From assembly GCA_052103955.1 (NCBI GenBank), contig JBQELO010000017.1, forward strand, positions 1 through 64,000: 64,000 bases of DNA, written 5' to 3'. Positions 27,457-37,505 of the stretch are shown piece by piece. This DNA is from Paenalcaligenes sp052103955. GTDB taxonomy: Bacteria > Pseudomonadota > Gammaproteobacteria > Burkholderiales > Burkholderiaceae_B. Within the stretch, counting starts at the first letter, position 1. Each line of letters opens with the position of its first letter. The notes under the pieces are model-generated. The model was given only the letters and a program-made list of their open reading frames with translations. It did not search any database and had not been told where the DNA came from. Position numbers and translations under genes: made by a program.

Positions 27457-28713
27457 ATGCACCTCAACGAACTCAAAGCGCTGCATGTTTCGCAGTTGCT
27501 GGAAATGGCTGCCAGCCTGGAAATTGACAACGCCAACCGCCTGCGCAAACAAGAACTAATGTTTGCCATCATGAAAAAGCACGCCAAAAAAGGCGAACAA
27601 ATTTTCGGCGATGGCGTATTGGAAGTCCTGCCTGACGGTTTTGGTTTTCTGCGTTCACCAGAAACCTCCTACCTCGCCAGCACTGACGACATTTATATCT
27701 CTCCTTCACAAATTCGCCGTTTCAATTTGCATACGGGCGATTCTATTGAAGGTGAGGTACGTACACCTAAAGATGGTGAACGCTACTTTGCTCTCGTAAA
27801 AGTAGACAAAGTTAATGGCATGCAGCCAGAGGCTATCAAACATCGCATTATGTTTGAAAACCTCACTCCTCTGCACCCAGATCAGCCTATGCGTCTGGAG
27901 CGTGAGATCAAAAGTGAGGAAAACATCACCGGCCGTATTCTGGATATCTTTGCCCCTATCGGTAAAGGCCAGCGTGCCCTGATCGTTGCTAGCCCAAAAT
28001 CCGGTAAAACCGTGATGATGCAGCACATGGCCCACGCCATCACCGCCAACTACCCAGAAGCCACGTTGATCGTGCTGCTGGTTGACGAACGTCCTGAAGA
28101 AGTGACAGAAATGCAACGCACCGTTCGCGGTGAAGTTGTTGCCTCCACTTTCGATGAGCCAGCTACACGCCACGTTCAGGTTGCTGAAATGGTGATCGAA
28201 AAAGCCAAACGTCTGGTAGAACTGAAGAAAGACGTCGTGATTTTGCTGGACTCCATCACTAGGTTGGCGCGTGCATACAACACCGTAGTTCCTGCTTCTG
28301 GCAAGGTACTGACAGGTGGTGTGGATGCTAACGCACTACAACGTCCTAAACGCTTCTTTGGTGCGGCTCGCAACTTGGAAGAAGGCGGTTCTCTGACCAT
28401 CATCGGTACAGCACTGATTGAAACAGGTAGCCGTATGGATGAGGTGATCTACGAGGAATTCAAGGGTACTGGTAACTCTGAAATCCACTTGGAGCGCCGT
28501 TTGGCTGAGCGTCGTATGTACCCAGCGATCAATTTGAACAAGTCTGGTACACGCCGTGAAGAGCTGCTGATCAAGCCAGATTTGCTGCAAAAAGTTTGGG
28601 TATTGCGCAAATTCATCCATGATATGGATGAGGTTGAATCGATGGAATTCATCCTCGACAAGATTCGCGCTACAAAAACAAATGCAGAATTTTTCGATAT
28701 GATGAAAAAATAA
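27457..28713 (+). CDS. rho: Transcription termination factor Rho
   Basis: A 418-residue RNA-dependent ATPase helicase. The N-terminal Rho domain begins MHLNELKALHVSQLLEMA. The RNA-binding cold-shock-like domain includes DGFGFLRSPETSYL, and the ATPase core has GKGQRALIVASPKSGKT (Walker A) and VVILLDSITRLARAYN (Walker B). Length matches the E. coli protein (419). A strong terminator follows. Confidence 0.98.
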   Translation: MHLNELKALHVSQLLEMAASLEIDNANRLRKQELMFAIMKKHAKKGEQIFGDGVLEVLPDGFGFLRSPETSYLASTDDIYISPSQIRRFNLHTGDSIEGEVRTPKDGERYFALVKVDKVNGMQPEAIKHRIMFENLTPLHPDQPMRLEREIKSEENITGRILDIFAPIGKGQRALIVASPKSGKTVMMQHMAHAITANYPEATLIVLLVDERPEEVTEMQRTVRGEVVASTFDEPATRHVQVAEMVIEKAKRLVELKKDVVILLDSITRLARAYNTVVPASGKVLTGGVDANALQRPKRFFGAARNLEEGGSLTIIGTALIETGSRMDEVIYEEFKGTGNSEIHLERRLAERRMYPAINLNKSGTRREELLIKPDLLQKVWVLRKFIHDMDEVESMEFILDKIRATKTNAEFFDMMKK

Positions 28714-28721
28714 GCATAGAA

Positions 28722-28755
28722 TAAATAAGCCTCCATAGTGAGGCTTATTTATTTT
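28722..28755 (+). terminator. Terminator after rho
   Basis: AAATAAGCCTC, a CATA loop region, and GAGGCTTATTT followed by ATTTT form a clear hairpin with a U-rich tail just after the rho stop. Confidence 0.9.
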
Positions 28756-28868
28756 CCAGCCTGGGCTGGAAACTGCGGGCATTCAGACCCTGCTTCCCTG
28801 ACTTTTCTGGGATAAAACCGTTCTACGGTTTAACTCTGCACTGGCATAGGCGGGCCTGATGGCAGGCC
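28753..28868 (+). promoter_or_regulatory. Three dyads upstream of gdhA
   Basis: TTTCCAGCC-TG-GGCTGGAAA (28753-28772), AAACCG-TTCTA-CGGTTT (28815-28831) and GGCCTG-ATGG-CAGGCC (28853-28868) follow one another in the 213-bp rho-gdhA gap. They may be operators or leader hairpins for nitrogen control of gdhA. No known riboswitch class was recognised. Confidence 0.45.
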
Positions 28869-28926
28869 TCACCTTAGGTGTTTCTTGCTCCCCTCATAAG
28901 CCAGCCCTCTTTTTTGCAGAGTAGTT

Positions 28927-30267
28927 ATGAGATCATCTAGTCTAGAGCAGTTCCTCGATTCTGTGCGCGCCCGTGACCCACACCAGCCTGAATTCATGCA
29001 GGCAGTCGCTGAGGTCATGGGCAGTTTATGGCCATTCATCCAGCAGAATCCTCAGTACGCTAAACAAGGATTGCTGGAACGTTTGGTTGAACCTGAACGC
29101 GCAATACAATTTCGTGTTTCCTGGATTAACGACCAAGGCGAAACCGAAACAAACAGGGCTTTTCGCATCCAGCACAGCAGCGCCCTAGGCCCCTTCAAAG
29201 GCGGCATGCGTTTTCACCCCTCAGTAAACCTCTCCATCCTCAAATTCCTGGCTTTCGAGCAAACCTTTAAAAACGCCCTCACAACCCTACCTATGGGTGG
29301 CGCTAAGGGTGGGTCTGACTTCGATCCAAAGCACCGCACAGACAACGAAATCATGCGCTTCTGCCAAGCGCTGGTGACCGAACTCTACCGCCATATTGGC
29401 CCAGACACAGATGTGCCTGCTGGTGATATTGGTGTAGGTGGCCGTGAAGTGGGCTATATGTCCGGGATGATGAAAAAACTCTCTAATAACACCGCTTGCG
29501 TCTTTACCGGCCGTGGTATTAGTTTTGGCGGCAGCTTGATACGCCCAGAAGCCACCGGCTACGGTTTGGTGTACTTTGTGCAAGAAATGCTGCAACGCCA
29601 AAGTATGGCATTGGAAGGCTTGACTGTTTCTGTGTCTGGCTCGGGCAATGTGGCGCAATATGCCATCGAAAAATGCATGCACTTTGGTGCCAAAGTCGTT
29701 ACTGTCTCTGACTCACAAGGTTATGCCTACGACCCAGACGGTTTCACTCCTGAAAAGCTGCAACGCTTAATGGAAATCCGTAATCAGAACCAAGGCCGTG
29801 TAGAGCATTACGCCAAAGAGATGGGTATTCAATACATTGCTGGCAAACGTCCATGGGAAGTGCCTGTAGATGTCGCCCTGCCATGTGCTACCCAAAACGA
29901 ATTGGATGCTCACGATGCGCGTGTATTGCTGTCTAACGGCGTGCGTTGCGTGGCCGAAGGTGCCAACATGCCTTCTACACTAGAAGCGGTAGAGCTGTTC
30001 TTAGAAGCTAAGATTCTCTATGCACCCGGTAAAGCCAGTAATGCTGGTGGTGTAGCCGTATCAGGGTTAGAAATGAGCCAAAGCTCACAACGCTTGTTCT
30101 GGACTCAAGAAGCGGTTGACCAAAAACTGCATCACATTATGCATGCCATCCACGAGAACTGCGTGCAACATGGGCAACAAGCTAAATTTATCAACTATGT
30201 AGACGGCGCTAACATTGCCGGCTTTGTAAAGGTGGCGGATGCGATACTCCAACAAGGTGTATATTAA
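28927..30267 (+). CDS. gdhA: Glutamate dehydrogenase (NADP-type, hexameric)
   Basis: A 446-residue enzyme that interconverts 2-oxoglutarate plus ammonium and glutamate. The catalytic lysine region is PMGGAKGGSDFDPKHRTDNE, and GPFKGGMRFHPSVNLS binds substrate. The Rossmann region reads VSVSGSGNVAQYAIEKCMHFGAKVVTVSDS. The length and the Ser-Asp after the nucleotide fold are typical of NADP-specific small hexameric GDHs, an inference from family. A symmetric terminator follows. Confidence 0.95.
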   Translation: MRSSSLEQFLDSVRARDPHQPEFMQAVAEVMGSLWPFIQQNPQYAKQGLLERLVEPERAIQFRVSWINDQGETETNRAFRIQHSSALGPFKGGMRFHPSVNLSILKFLAFEQTFKNALTTLPMGGAKGGSDFDPKHRTDNEIMRFCQALVTELYRHIGPDTDVPAGDIGVGGREVGYMSGMMKKLSNNTACVFTGRGISFGGSLIRPEATGYGLVYFVQEMLQRQSMALEGLTVSVSGSGNVAQYAIEKCMHFGAKVVTVSDSQGYAYDPDGFTPEKLQRLMEIRNQNQGRVEHYAKEMGIQYIAGKRPWEVPVDVALPCATQNELDAHDARVLLSNGVRCVAEGANMPSTLEAVELFLEAKILYAPGKASNAGGVAVSGLEMSQSSQRLFWTQEAVDQKLHHIMHAIHENCVQHGQQAKFINYVDGANIAGFVKVADAILQQGVY

Positions 30268-30287
30268 TCCTTATACGTTCTATCAAT

Positions 30288-30312
30288 AAAAAGGGGCCTA
30301 GGCCCCTTTTTT
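30288..30312. terminator. Bidirectional terminator between gdhA and yhdP
   Basis: AAAAAGGGGCC and GGCCCCTTTTTT meet at a central TA, giving a near-perfect palindrome with A and T tracts at both ends. It can end both convergent transcripts. Confidence 0.85.
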
Positions 30313-30332
30313 CATGCTTGAAACCCACACTA

Positions 30333-33300
30333 TTACGGCAAGTCTAAGGATAGCTCTTCTACTTGTGGATCATCCCAACCACCGTGTACGGCGTAGCGCT
30401 GTGTCATAGCTCTAGACAATGGCTCTTGCATCAGCCACTGTGTCACAAACGCCCCAATACCGACGATAGGATTCACCGCAATGGCGGCGGCTACTGCAGC
30501 ACCACTGATATCCACTTGCGGAATCACCACTACGTTCAGGGCTAGGGTTTCCTGCTTAACCCCCACATCACCCTCAATCACAATAGTCCCTACTGGCCCT
30601 GTAATTCTATAGTTATTGGTGTGCAGTACCATTTCTCGCAAGCTTACATCACCCCGTATCGCATCGTAGGGGAAGCCCTCACGCAGCACGCCACCTATGT
30701 TCAGTTCTAAGCGGGCCAATCGTGTTAACGACTGCAACGATAGCACCTCTAATAAACGGGCAGAACGTGACTGTATTTGCTTTAAACGTCCCTTACCCAA
30801 GACCACATTGATATCGCCTTCTAAATCATCTAACTCGACTCGCCACGGCAAATTGCGCCAACTGAACTGCATCGCTACGGTACCTTTAGTGCCTTGCACC
30901 ACGTCAGGTACACCAAAGAAGTCCAAATAGTCTTGCAGGCTTTCTATAGTGGCTTGGGCCTCTATATACAAACCACGTGATTCACCATTTAACAGCCAAT
31001 GACCAGACCCCGTTAAACTCATCCCAGGCGCTACCAAAGAGAGTTTTTCTAGCTGCCATACGTCTGAGTCTGGCTCTGATCTACCCTCGGCCAATACACT
31101 ACCTATGCGCTTGCCTGCAATTTCTAGTTGTTCTATGTGCAGATTCATATCAGGTAAATGCAGCGTATCATCGCCCCACCGCTCGGCCTCTGACTCTGTA
31201 CCAGCCTCTACCTCACCCTCAGCCATCTCGCCCAAAATAATGCGCTGGAAATGGGCCTGCAACATACCTTCTATTTGCCCTTCTCTATCTACCTGCCACT
31301 GCAAGTTCCCAGCTGCTTCGCTGGAACTAATATCCACACGCCAATGTTGCTGTTGTGGCTGTTGCGCTGTCAGGGTTAACTGCTCAAACCCCATCCCTAA
31401 CGCCTGAGCCTCATCGGCCTGCACCCGCAGCCGTTTTAATGCAGGGAAAGACCCATCACCTTGCGATTCATCTGCTTGTGCGGTTTGTATGAAGGCTTGC
31501 CACCCATCTAAATCCACTTTGGCGTAATGCACATCGACGACCAAACCGTTTTGCTCGGGCTTAATCACTTTATTGGCAGTGATGGTCCCAGCCTTGAAAT
31601 ACGGTTTCGGGACCGTTTCATCATGTAGAAAGCTGGCGTAAAAAGAACGCCCTAACGCTACGCTTAGTTGTGAGGTGCTAGGATTCACGGCCTGCCACCG
31701 TAGTTGCAAAGGCCAGCGTTGCTCCGCCGGCTTTTGCATGGGTAAAGGCAAATCTATGATCAAGCCTTGTAGTGTGGAGTCCAGCTGCAACACCACATCA
31801 GACTGCTGCACATTTAACACAAACTGAAACGGTGTACGCCCTTGCACGCGCTCATGCCACATCGCAGGTATCCATGGGCGAGCTTGCTGCATATCGGCCT
31901 GACCTTTAAAGGTCAGGCCGGGGTATTTGTTGGGTTGATTGCCTTCGTAGGCTACCCCTTGCTCAATAGACAAAGGTTGCCCTAACCACGTACCACGCAA
32001 ATTTTCTGCCCACACTGCCGTGTCAGAAAAATTCAGGCGTCCGTGTAATCGGCGTATAGGAGGAAGCTCGTCATACACACGTAACACTGTGTTTTGCATC
32101 GCCACATGGCCCGTAATAGATACATCCTTACCAGCCTGCAATGGCACGGCAAGCTTCAAAGGAACTTCCCACTGCCCTTCTGCTTGTAATGCATCTAATT
32201 CGTTATTGACCAGTTCGCCCAGCGGGGAGTTTTTAAATAAGGGGACATACGATGCTGCACTACCGTGACTCTGTGCATCAATATGCACCACTGAGTCATG
32301 CTCCATATTAGGGATAGTGATAGCCAAAGCGGTTGCTTGCACCGGTGACGCCGAATCTATCAAAACAGAGGCTTGGGTGAAATTACCATATAGGCCAGCG
32401 CGCTCAATACGCAACTGCCCCTCTATATCGCGCAGCACCGGCCACGTACGCTCATGCGCAGCAGCCTGCCAATAATCTATTTGAGCACCACGTATTGTGC
32501 CCGTAACATCAAAATACCCTTTTTCTTGTTCAGACTGAAACGGAAACGCATCCACATCACCACGCAGCGTAAAGCGCCCTTGCTCCAAGCTACCTTGTTG
32601 CAAACCCGCTTTAAGCCAACTAATAACATCTGCCCCCACATCGTCTGGGAAGTATTTGTACAAACTACTAAGCTGTACGTGTTCTAAGCGCCCCTGAAGC
32701 GCTAACCACCCCAGCTCGTAATCGGGATCAGGACGCCAATCACCTTGAGCATAAAGATACAGCTCTGGGTTTTCCACCAAGAAGGTGTTTAGCTGCCATG
32801 CTCTACCACGCCCATCTAGCTCAAACGCCATGCGATCCAGCTGCAGATCCTCTTGCCATACCTGCCCACCCGCAACCTGCACTACTTCTAGCATAACGAT
32901 ACTTTGCACAGGAGCCGTACTCAGCCAATCACGCTGCTCTAACCATCTATCCAAGTCCGTCCACGATGAGGACATGAATACCGATAGTTTTTTCGCTGCT
33001 AAGGCTTGCCCATAAAATGCCCCCTGCAATGCTGAGGCCTCAGCCTTAAAACGTATATCCGTAAAGCGCCCCTGCTCTACCTTAACCACCAGTTCTAATA
33101 GCTCAGGGTACACAGACCAGTCCGTGTTTTTATCCAAGCCTAACGCTAATAAGGACTCAAACCCTGTACGAGCTCGTACATACAACTGACCATTCATGGC
33201 AGCGACGTTACCACCCGCTTCAGAAGTAGGGGTTTGCAGGTCAGCTAATACGGCCAAGCCATCTGTATTGCCAGGCTCGCCTTCTTGCAGCGCTACGTAA

Positions 33301-33884
33301 TGTCGTCCATCACGGTTCTGCACATCAATTTGTACGGGGGTAACCACCTCTGGTGGCAGATTTCTATAGTGATCATCCCAAATAATGGTGGCATTGGTGA
33401 TCTGTACTTGCCGTTGTAACGCCAGCCACCGCAAAAAGGCCTGTTCGTCTTCTGCCGAACTCACGGATGGTGTGCCGTCATCGACTAACACGCCCCCCAC
33501 GCTAATATGAGCATTACTATCGCGTTTGATGGTGAGTTGCAGGCCATCGGCATACACCATATGAAAAATGGGTTTGGCGTATAACCACGACGACCAACTA
33601 AACTCAAACTGCAACATAGGGATATGCATAGCGGGCTGTTCACCCTCACCCTGCTGCACCCTGACATTAGCGAGCTGTAGTCGAGCACGCGAGCCTTTCC
33701 AATCGCCTGTCACCTGATCAAAGGTCAGCTCCACGCCCAAAGCATCAGACAACACTTTTTCCAATGGTGCCTGCCATTGCTGCAAATTGGGTATGACCCA
33801 GAAACGTATTGCGCTGACAAACAGTACCGCGCTCAGGTATAAAGCAAAAAGCACATACAGCAACGTGCGCCGCAGTCGTGACAT
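30333..33884 (-). CDS. yhdP: YhdP family AsmA-like envelope protein
   Basis: A very long protein (1183 residues) with one N-terminal membrane helix (LLYVLFALYLSAVLFVSAIRFWVIP) and a large periplasmic part rich in beta-strands, ending in the AsmA-like C-terminal region (KGTVAMQFSWRNLPWRVELDDLEGDINVVLGKGRL and AVAAAIAVNPIVGIGAFVTQWLM). By family knowledge YhdP, TamB and YdbH carry phospholipids to the outer membrane. Its length and C-terminal PIVGIGAF motif favour YhdP over TamB. It is divergent from glnE. Confidence 0.9.
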   Translation of the reverse strand: MSRLRRTLLYVLFALYLSAVLFVSAIRFWVIPNLQQWQAPLEKVLSDALGVELTFDQVTGDWKGSRARLQLANVRVQQGEGEQPAMHIPMLQFEFSWSSWLYAKPIFHMVYADGLQLTIKRDSNAHISVGGVLVDDGTPSVSSAEDEQAFLRWLALQRQVQITNATIIWDDHYRNLPPEVVTPVQIDVQNRDGRHYVALQEGEPGNTDGLAVLADLQTPTSEAGGNVAAMNGQLYVRARTGFESLLALGLDKNTDWSVYPELLELVVKVEQGRFTDIRFKAEASALQGAFYGQALAAKKLSVFMSSSWTDLDRWLEQRDWLSTAPVQSIVMLEVVQVAGGQVWQEDLQLDRMAFELDGRGRAWQLNTFLVENPELYLYAQGDWRPDPDYELGWLALQGRLEHVQLSSLYKYFPDDVGADVISWLKAGLQQGSLEQGRFTLRGDVDAFPFQSEQEKGYFDVTGTIRGAQIDYWQAAAHERTWPVLRDIEGQLRIERAGLYGNFTQASVLIDSASPVQATALAITIPNMEHDSVVHIDAQSHGSAASYVPLFKNSPLGELVNNELDALQAEGQWEVPLKLAVPLQAGKDVSITGHVAMQNTVLRVYDELPPIRRLHGRLNFSDTAVWAENLRGTWLGQPLSIEQGVAYEGNQPNKYPGLTFKGQADMQQARPWIPAMWHERVQGRTPFQFVLNVQQSDVVLQLDSTLQGLIIDLPLPMQKPAEQRWPLQLRWQAVNPSTSQLSVALGRSFYASFLHDETVPKPYFKAGTITANKVIKPEQNGLVVDVHYAKVDLDGWQAFIQTAQADESQGDGSFPALKRLRVQADEAQALGMGFEQLTLTAQQPQQQHWRVDISSSEAAGNLQWQVDREGQIEGMLQAHFQRIILGEMAEGEVEAGTESEAERWGDDTLHLPDMNLHIEQLEIAGKRIGSVLAEGRSEPDSDVWQLEKLSLVAPGMSLTGSGHWLLNGESRGLYIEAQATIESLQDYLDFFGVPDVVQGTKGTVAMQFSWRNLPWRVELDDLEGDINVVLGKGRLKQIQSRSARLLEVLSLQSLTRLARLELNIGGVLREGFPYDAIRGDVSLREMVLHTNNYRITGPVGTIVIEGDVGVKQETLALNVVVIPQVDISGAAVAAAIAVNPIVGIGAFVTQWLMQEPLSRAMTQRYAVHGGWDDPQVEELSLDLP

Positions 33885-33984
33885 AAGCCTCCAATCGTCA
33901 CACTAATCCGCAAGACCGCAAAGTGCTAACATGAACATGCTTTACACCGTTGATTAATGCTCTGACCTTTTTATCGATTATCAG

Positions 33985-36738
33985 ATGAACGAAGCCATTA
34001 TATTGAACTCTGCCCTCGCTTGGTCAGGCACATTACAACGAAAGTTAACCGCCTTCCCTGATTTTGCTCAGCACCTGCAGCAAAACAGCCTAGTCCCTCT
34101 CACTCTAGAACGCTTAAATCAGCTCGCGCAACAGGCCTTAGCCAATGCGCCCTACAGTGAAATCAACGACATTAAACGACCACTGCGTTTACTGCGCACA
34201 GGCGTGTTCTACACCTTAATGGTACGTGACATTGCTGGCCTCGCCAGCTTTGAAGAAGTCACTCAGGCCATGAGTCATCTGGCCGATCTATCGGTACAAC
34301 ATGCTTACGAAACCGCCTATAGAAAATTAGCGGAGCGCCATGGTACACCGCTTGATCCCAAAACTGGGCTTCCCTTAGAAATGCTGATCCTGGCCATGGG
34401 AAAATGGGGTGGAAAAGAGTTAAATGTTTCGTCTGACATAGACTTAATTTGCATTTATGGGCCTGATGGCGACACCACAGGCCCACGCCCTATTAGTCAC
34501 CACGAGTTTTTTGGCAAGCTCACTCAACAAATCAGCGCAATTTTGTCAGAGGTCACACCAGATGGTCAGGTGTTTAGATGCGATCTACGCTTGCGCCCTG
34601 ATGGAGACTCGGGCCCCTTGGCATGGAGCATGGCGGCCGTAGCCAACTATTTGATTAGCCAAGGGCGTGAGTGGGAGCGCTATGCGTGGATTAAAGCTAG
34701 ACCATTAGCGTTACAAGCGAATCCCAATAGCAACCCCCATAGCTTGCGCTACCAGTTCGAACAACTGCGTACGCCTTTTGTGTATCGCAACTACTTTGAC
34801 TTTGACGCATTGGCTGCCTTACGTGAACTGCGTGAGCGTATACGCCAAGACTGGAACAGACGCGTACTCAATAGAAATGGCATTGATAGCCTGCACAATA
34901 TCAAGCTGGGCGATGGCGGCATACGAGAGATTGAGTTTGTGGTGCAGCTTAATCAGCTCATTCGCGGTGGGCGCTTACCCTCGCTACAACGCAGTAACCT
35001 GTTGGATGCCATGCGCGCCCAACAACGGGCAGGTGTACTGACGGCTACAACCGTAGAGGAACTAAAACAGGCGTATCTATTTTTACGCCGTACCGAACAC
35101 ATGCTGCAGTACCGAGAAGATACTCAAACCCACTTACTGCCGGTAAAACCGGAAGAACGCCAAGCGCTGGCCACTACACTAGGCCTTACTCTTGACGAGT
35201 TCGAAACCCAGCTACAGCACCATCGCAGTGTTGTAAGCCGGTATTTTAGTAATGCGTTTAGGCTGGCCGGGTTAAATGACAATAGCCCCACAAACGTAGA
35301 AGCCACGCCTACCCCTATGCCGGAAACGCCCGCAGCTGCACCTGATGATTTTCAGGCGCACGCTCAAGAAAAAATCACACACTTTCTGGACAGCCATAAG
35401 CTGCGACGCTTACCCCGTCCAAGCCGAGCCAGATTAGAACAACTGCTACCACAGCTAAGCCTTGCTGCCGCACAAACTACGAATGCAGAAGAAACCTTAA
35501 GCAGGCTATTAAATGTGATGGAAAGCATCGCACAACGTAGCGCCTATGTAGCCTTGTTAAGCGAATACCCCGAAACCATTAGTCGCTTGACCATGTTAGT
35601 GTCTGCTAGCCCGTGGGTAGCACAGTACCTAGTGCAATTCCCCTTAGTGCTAGACAGGCTGATCAACTGGCAAAGCTTGATGCAGGATACCGATTTCAAT
35701 GCACTGCAAACACAGCTACATCTCGAGCTAGACGCCTGCCGCCTACCCGATGGTCTGCCCGATATAGAACAGCAAATGAACTTGATGCGCGACACATTGC
35801 ATCAACACACCTTTGAACTGCTGGCTCAAGACTTATCAGGCTGCTACAGCGTAGAACAACTGGCAGATAAGCTATCTGCTTTAGCCGACCTGATGCTAGA
35901 AGAAACGCTATACCGCGCCTGGCCCTTAGCCCAGCCCAAAGGCGCAGACACTTCTACGCTACCTCCCCCGGAGTTTGCCATCATTGCGTATGGCAAGTTA
36001 GGCGGCAAAGAACTGGGCTATGCCTCTGACTTGGATTTGGTGTTCTTATACGATGACCCAGACCAAAACGCGTCAGAACACTACGTCAAACTAGGGCGTC
36101 GCATGATTTCGTGGCTGTCTACCCTAACCTCATCGGGGCGACTTTATGAAGTGGATATGCGCTTACGCCCCGACGGTAATGCAGGGCTAATTGCCGTGAG
36201 TGTTGATAGCTTCGAACAATACCAGCAGCAACAAGCCTGGAGCTGGGAACACCAAGCCCTAACGCGTGCCCGTTTTGTGGCTGGTAGTGCTCGTATAGGT
36301 GAACGCTTTGAACAAGTACGCCAAGACATACTGGTACGCCCTCGCGACTTACCACAGCTAAAAGCCGATATACGCCAAATGCGTGCCCGAATTTTTGAAG
36401 GCCACCCTAACCGCAGCGAACTGTTTGACTTGAAACACGACAGTGGCGGCATGGTGGATATTGAGTTCATCACCCAATTTATTGTGTTGGCGCATGCTCA
36501 CCAATACCCTGTGCTGTTAGGCAACCTAGGTAACATCACGCTATTAGGTTTAGCGGCTGAGCTAGGCCTAATAGATAGCAGCTTAGCCAGCCAAGTCAGC
36601 AACATTTATAGAAACTACCGTAAGCTGCAACATACTTTGCGCTTACAGGCCCAACCATGGGCCCGTGTGCCCCCTCAAAACCACGAACAAGACCGACAAA
36701 CCGTGCGTGCGCTTTGGGAAGTTGTGATTGAAGGCTAA
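33985..36738 (+). CDS. glnE: Glutamine synthetase adenylyltransferase / deadenylylase
   Basis: A 917-residue bifunctional enzyme that turns glutamine synthetase off by adenylylation and on again by deadenylylation in response to PII. Two nucleotidyltransferase domains are visible: MGKWGGKELNVSSDIDLICI (about residue 138) and YGKLGGKELGYASDLDLVFLYD (about residue 670), each with the D-x-D pair. RLRPDGDSGPLAWS and RLRPDGNAGLIAVS repeat in the two halves. Length is slightly shorter than the E. coli protein (946). Confidence 0.96.
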   Translation: MNEAIILNSALAWSGTLQRKLTAFPDFAQHLQQNSLVPLTLERLNQLAQQALANAPYSEINDIKRPLRLLRTGVFYTLMVRDIAGLASFEEVTQAMSHLADLSVQHAYETAYRKLAERHGTPLDPKTGLPLEMLILAMGKWGGKELNVSSDIDLICIYGPDGDTTGPRPISHHEFFGKLTQQISAILSEVTPDGQVFRCDLRLRPDGDSGPLAWSMAAVANYLISQGREWERYAWIKARPLALQANPNSNPHSLRYQFEQLRTPFVYRNYFDFDALAALRELRERIRQDWNRRVLNRNGIDSLHNIKLGDGGIREIEFVVQLNQLIRGGRLPSLQRSNLLDAMRAQQRAGVLTATTVEELKQAYLFLRRTEHMLQYREDTQTHLLPVKPEERQALATTLGLTLDEFETQLQHHRSVVSRYFSNAFRLAGLNDNSPTNVEATPTPMPETPAAAPDDFQAHAQEKITHFLDSHKLRRLPRPSRARLEQLLPQLSLAAAQTTNAEETLSRLLNVMESIAQRSAYVALLSEYPETISRLTMLVSASPWVAQYLVQFPLVLDRLINWQSLMQDTDFNALQTQLHLELDACRLPDGLPDIEQQMNLMRDTLHQHTFELLAQDLSGCYSVEQLADKLSALADLMLEETLYRAWPLAQPKGADTSTLPPPEFAIIAYGKLGGKELGYASDLDLVFLYDDPDQNASEHYVKLGRRMISWLSTLTSSGRLYEVDMRLRPDGNAGLIAVSVDSFEQYQQQQAWSWEHQALTRARFVAGSARIGERFEQVRQDILVRPRDLPQLKADIRQMRARIFEGHPNRSELFDLKHDSGGMVDIEFITQFIVLAHAHQYPVLLGNLGNITLLGLAAELGLIDSSLASQVSNIYRNYRKLQHTLRLQAQPWARVPPQNHEQDRQTVRALWEVVIEG

Positions 36739-36776
36739 AATAGTAGGTTCAGCTCCATTTATTCTGTAGAAGCGTC

Positions 36777-37487
36777 ATGTCCACATCTGTTGATCGTCCC
36801 GTACTCACACTACCAGACAACCGCAAGAAGGTTTTATTGCACTCCTGCTGCGCCCCCTGTTCGGGCGAAGTAATGGAGGCAATCACTGCCTCTGGCATTG
36901 ACTACGCCATCTTCTTTTACAACCCCAACATTCATCCTGTACGCGAATACGAAATACGTAAACAGGAAAACATACGCTACGCCGAGAAGCATGGTATCGA
37001 ATTTATTGATGCCGATTACGACGTAGACAACTGGTTTGAACGGGTAAAGGGAATGGAGCACGAACCCGAGCGCGGCATACGCTGCACAGAATGCTTTGAC
37101 ATGCGCTTTGAACGTACTGCGCTCTATGCACATGAGCATGGCTACGACACCTTTAGCAGCTCGCTAGGTATTTCGCGCTGGAAAGACATGAACCAGATCA
37201 ATGGCTCTGGTGAGCGTGCCGCTGCCCGTTACCCCAATATGCTATATTGGACGTACAACTGGCGCAAAGGTGGTGGTGCTAAGCGTATGCTGGAAATCAG
37301 TAAAACCGAAGAATTCTACATGCAGGAATACTGTGGCTGCGTGTACTCGCTACGCGATGCAAACCAATGGCGTCGTGAAACAAACCGCGAACGCATACAA
37401 ATTGGGGTGAAGTTTTACTCGTGGGATGCTACACGCGAAAACCTCAACGAAACAGCGGCCAAACGCTTAGACAAGCCCATACTCTAA
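36777..37487 (+). CDS. queH: Epoxyqueuosine reductase QueH
   Basis: A 236-residue DUF208 protein that reduces epoxyqueuosine to queuosine in tRNA, the non-cobalamin alternative to QueG. Its cluster-binding cysteines are visible: C24-C25-x2-C28 (SCCAPCSGE), C103-x2-C106 (RCTECFDMRF) and a late YCGCVYS. The segment SSSLGISRWKDMNQIN is typical. It follows glnE after 38 bp and may share its transcript. Confidence 0.92.
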   Translation: MSTSVDRPVLTLPDNRKKVLLHSCCAPCSGEVMEAITASGIDYAIFFYNPNIHPVREYEIRKQENIRYAEKHGIEFIDADYDVDNWFERVKGMEHEPERGIRCTECFDMRFERTALYAHEHGYDTFSSSLGISRWKDMNQINGSGERAAARYPNMLYWTYNWRKGGGAKRMLEISKTEEFYMQEYCGCVYSLRDANQWRRETNRERIQIGVKFYSWDATRENLNETAAKRLDKPIL

Positions 37488-37505
37488 ATGCAGTCATCGC
37501 ACCAG

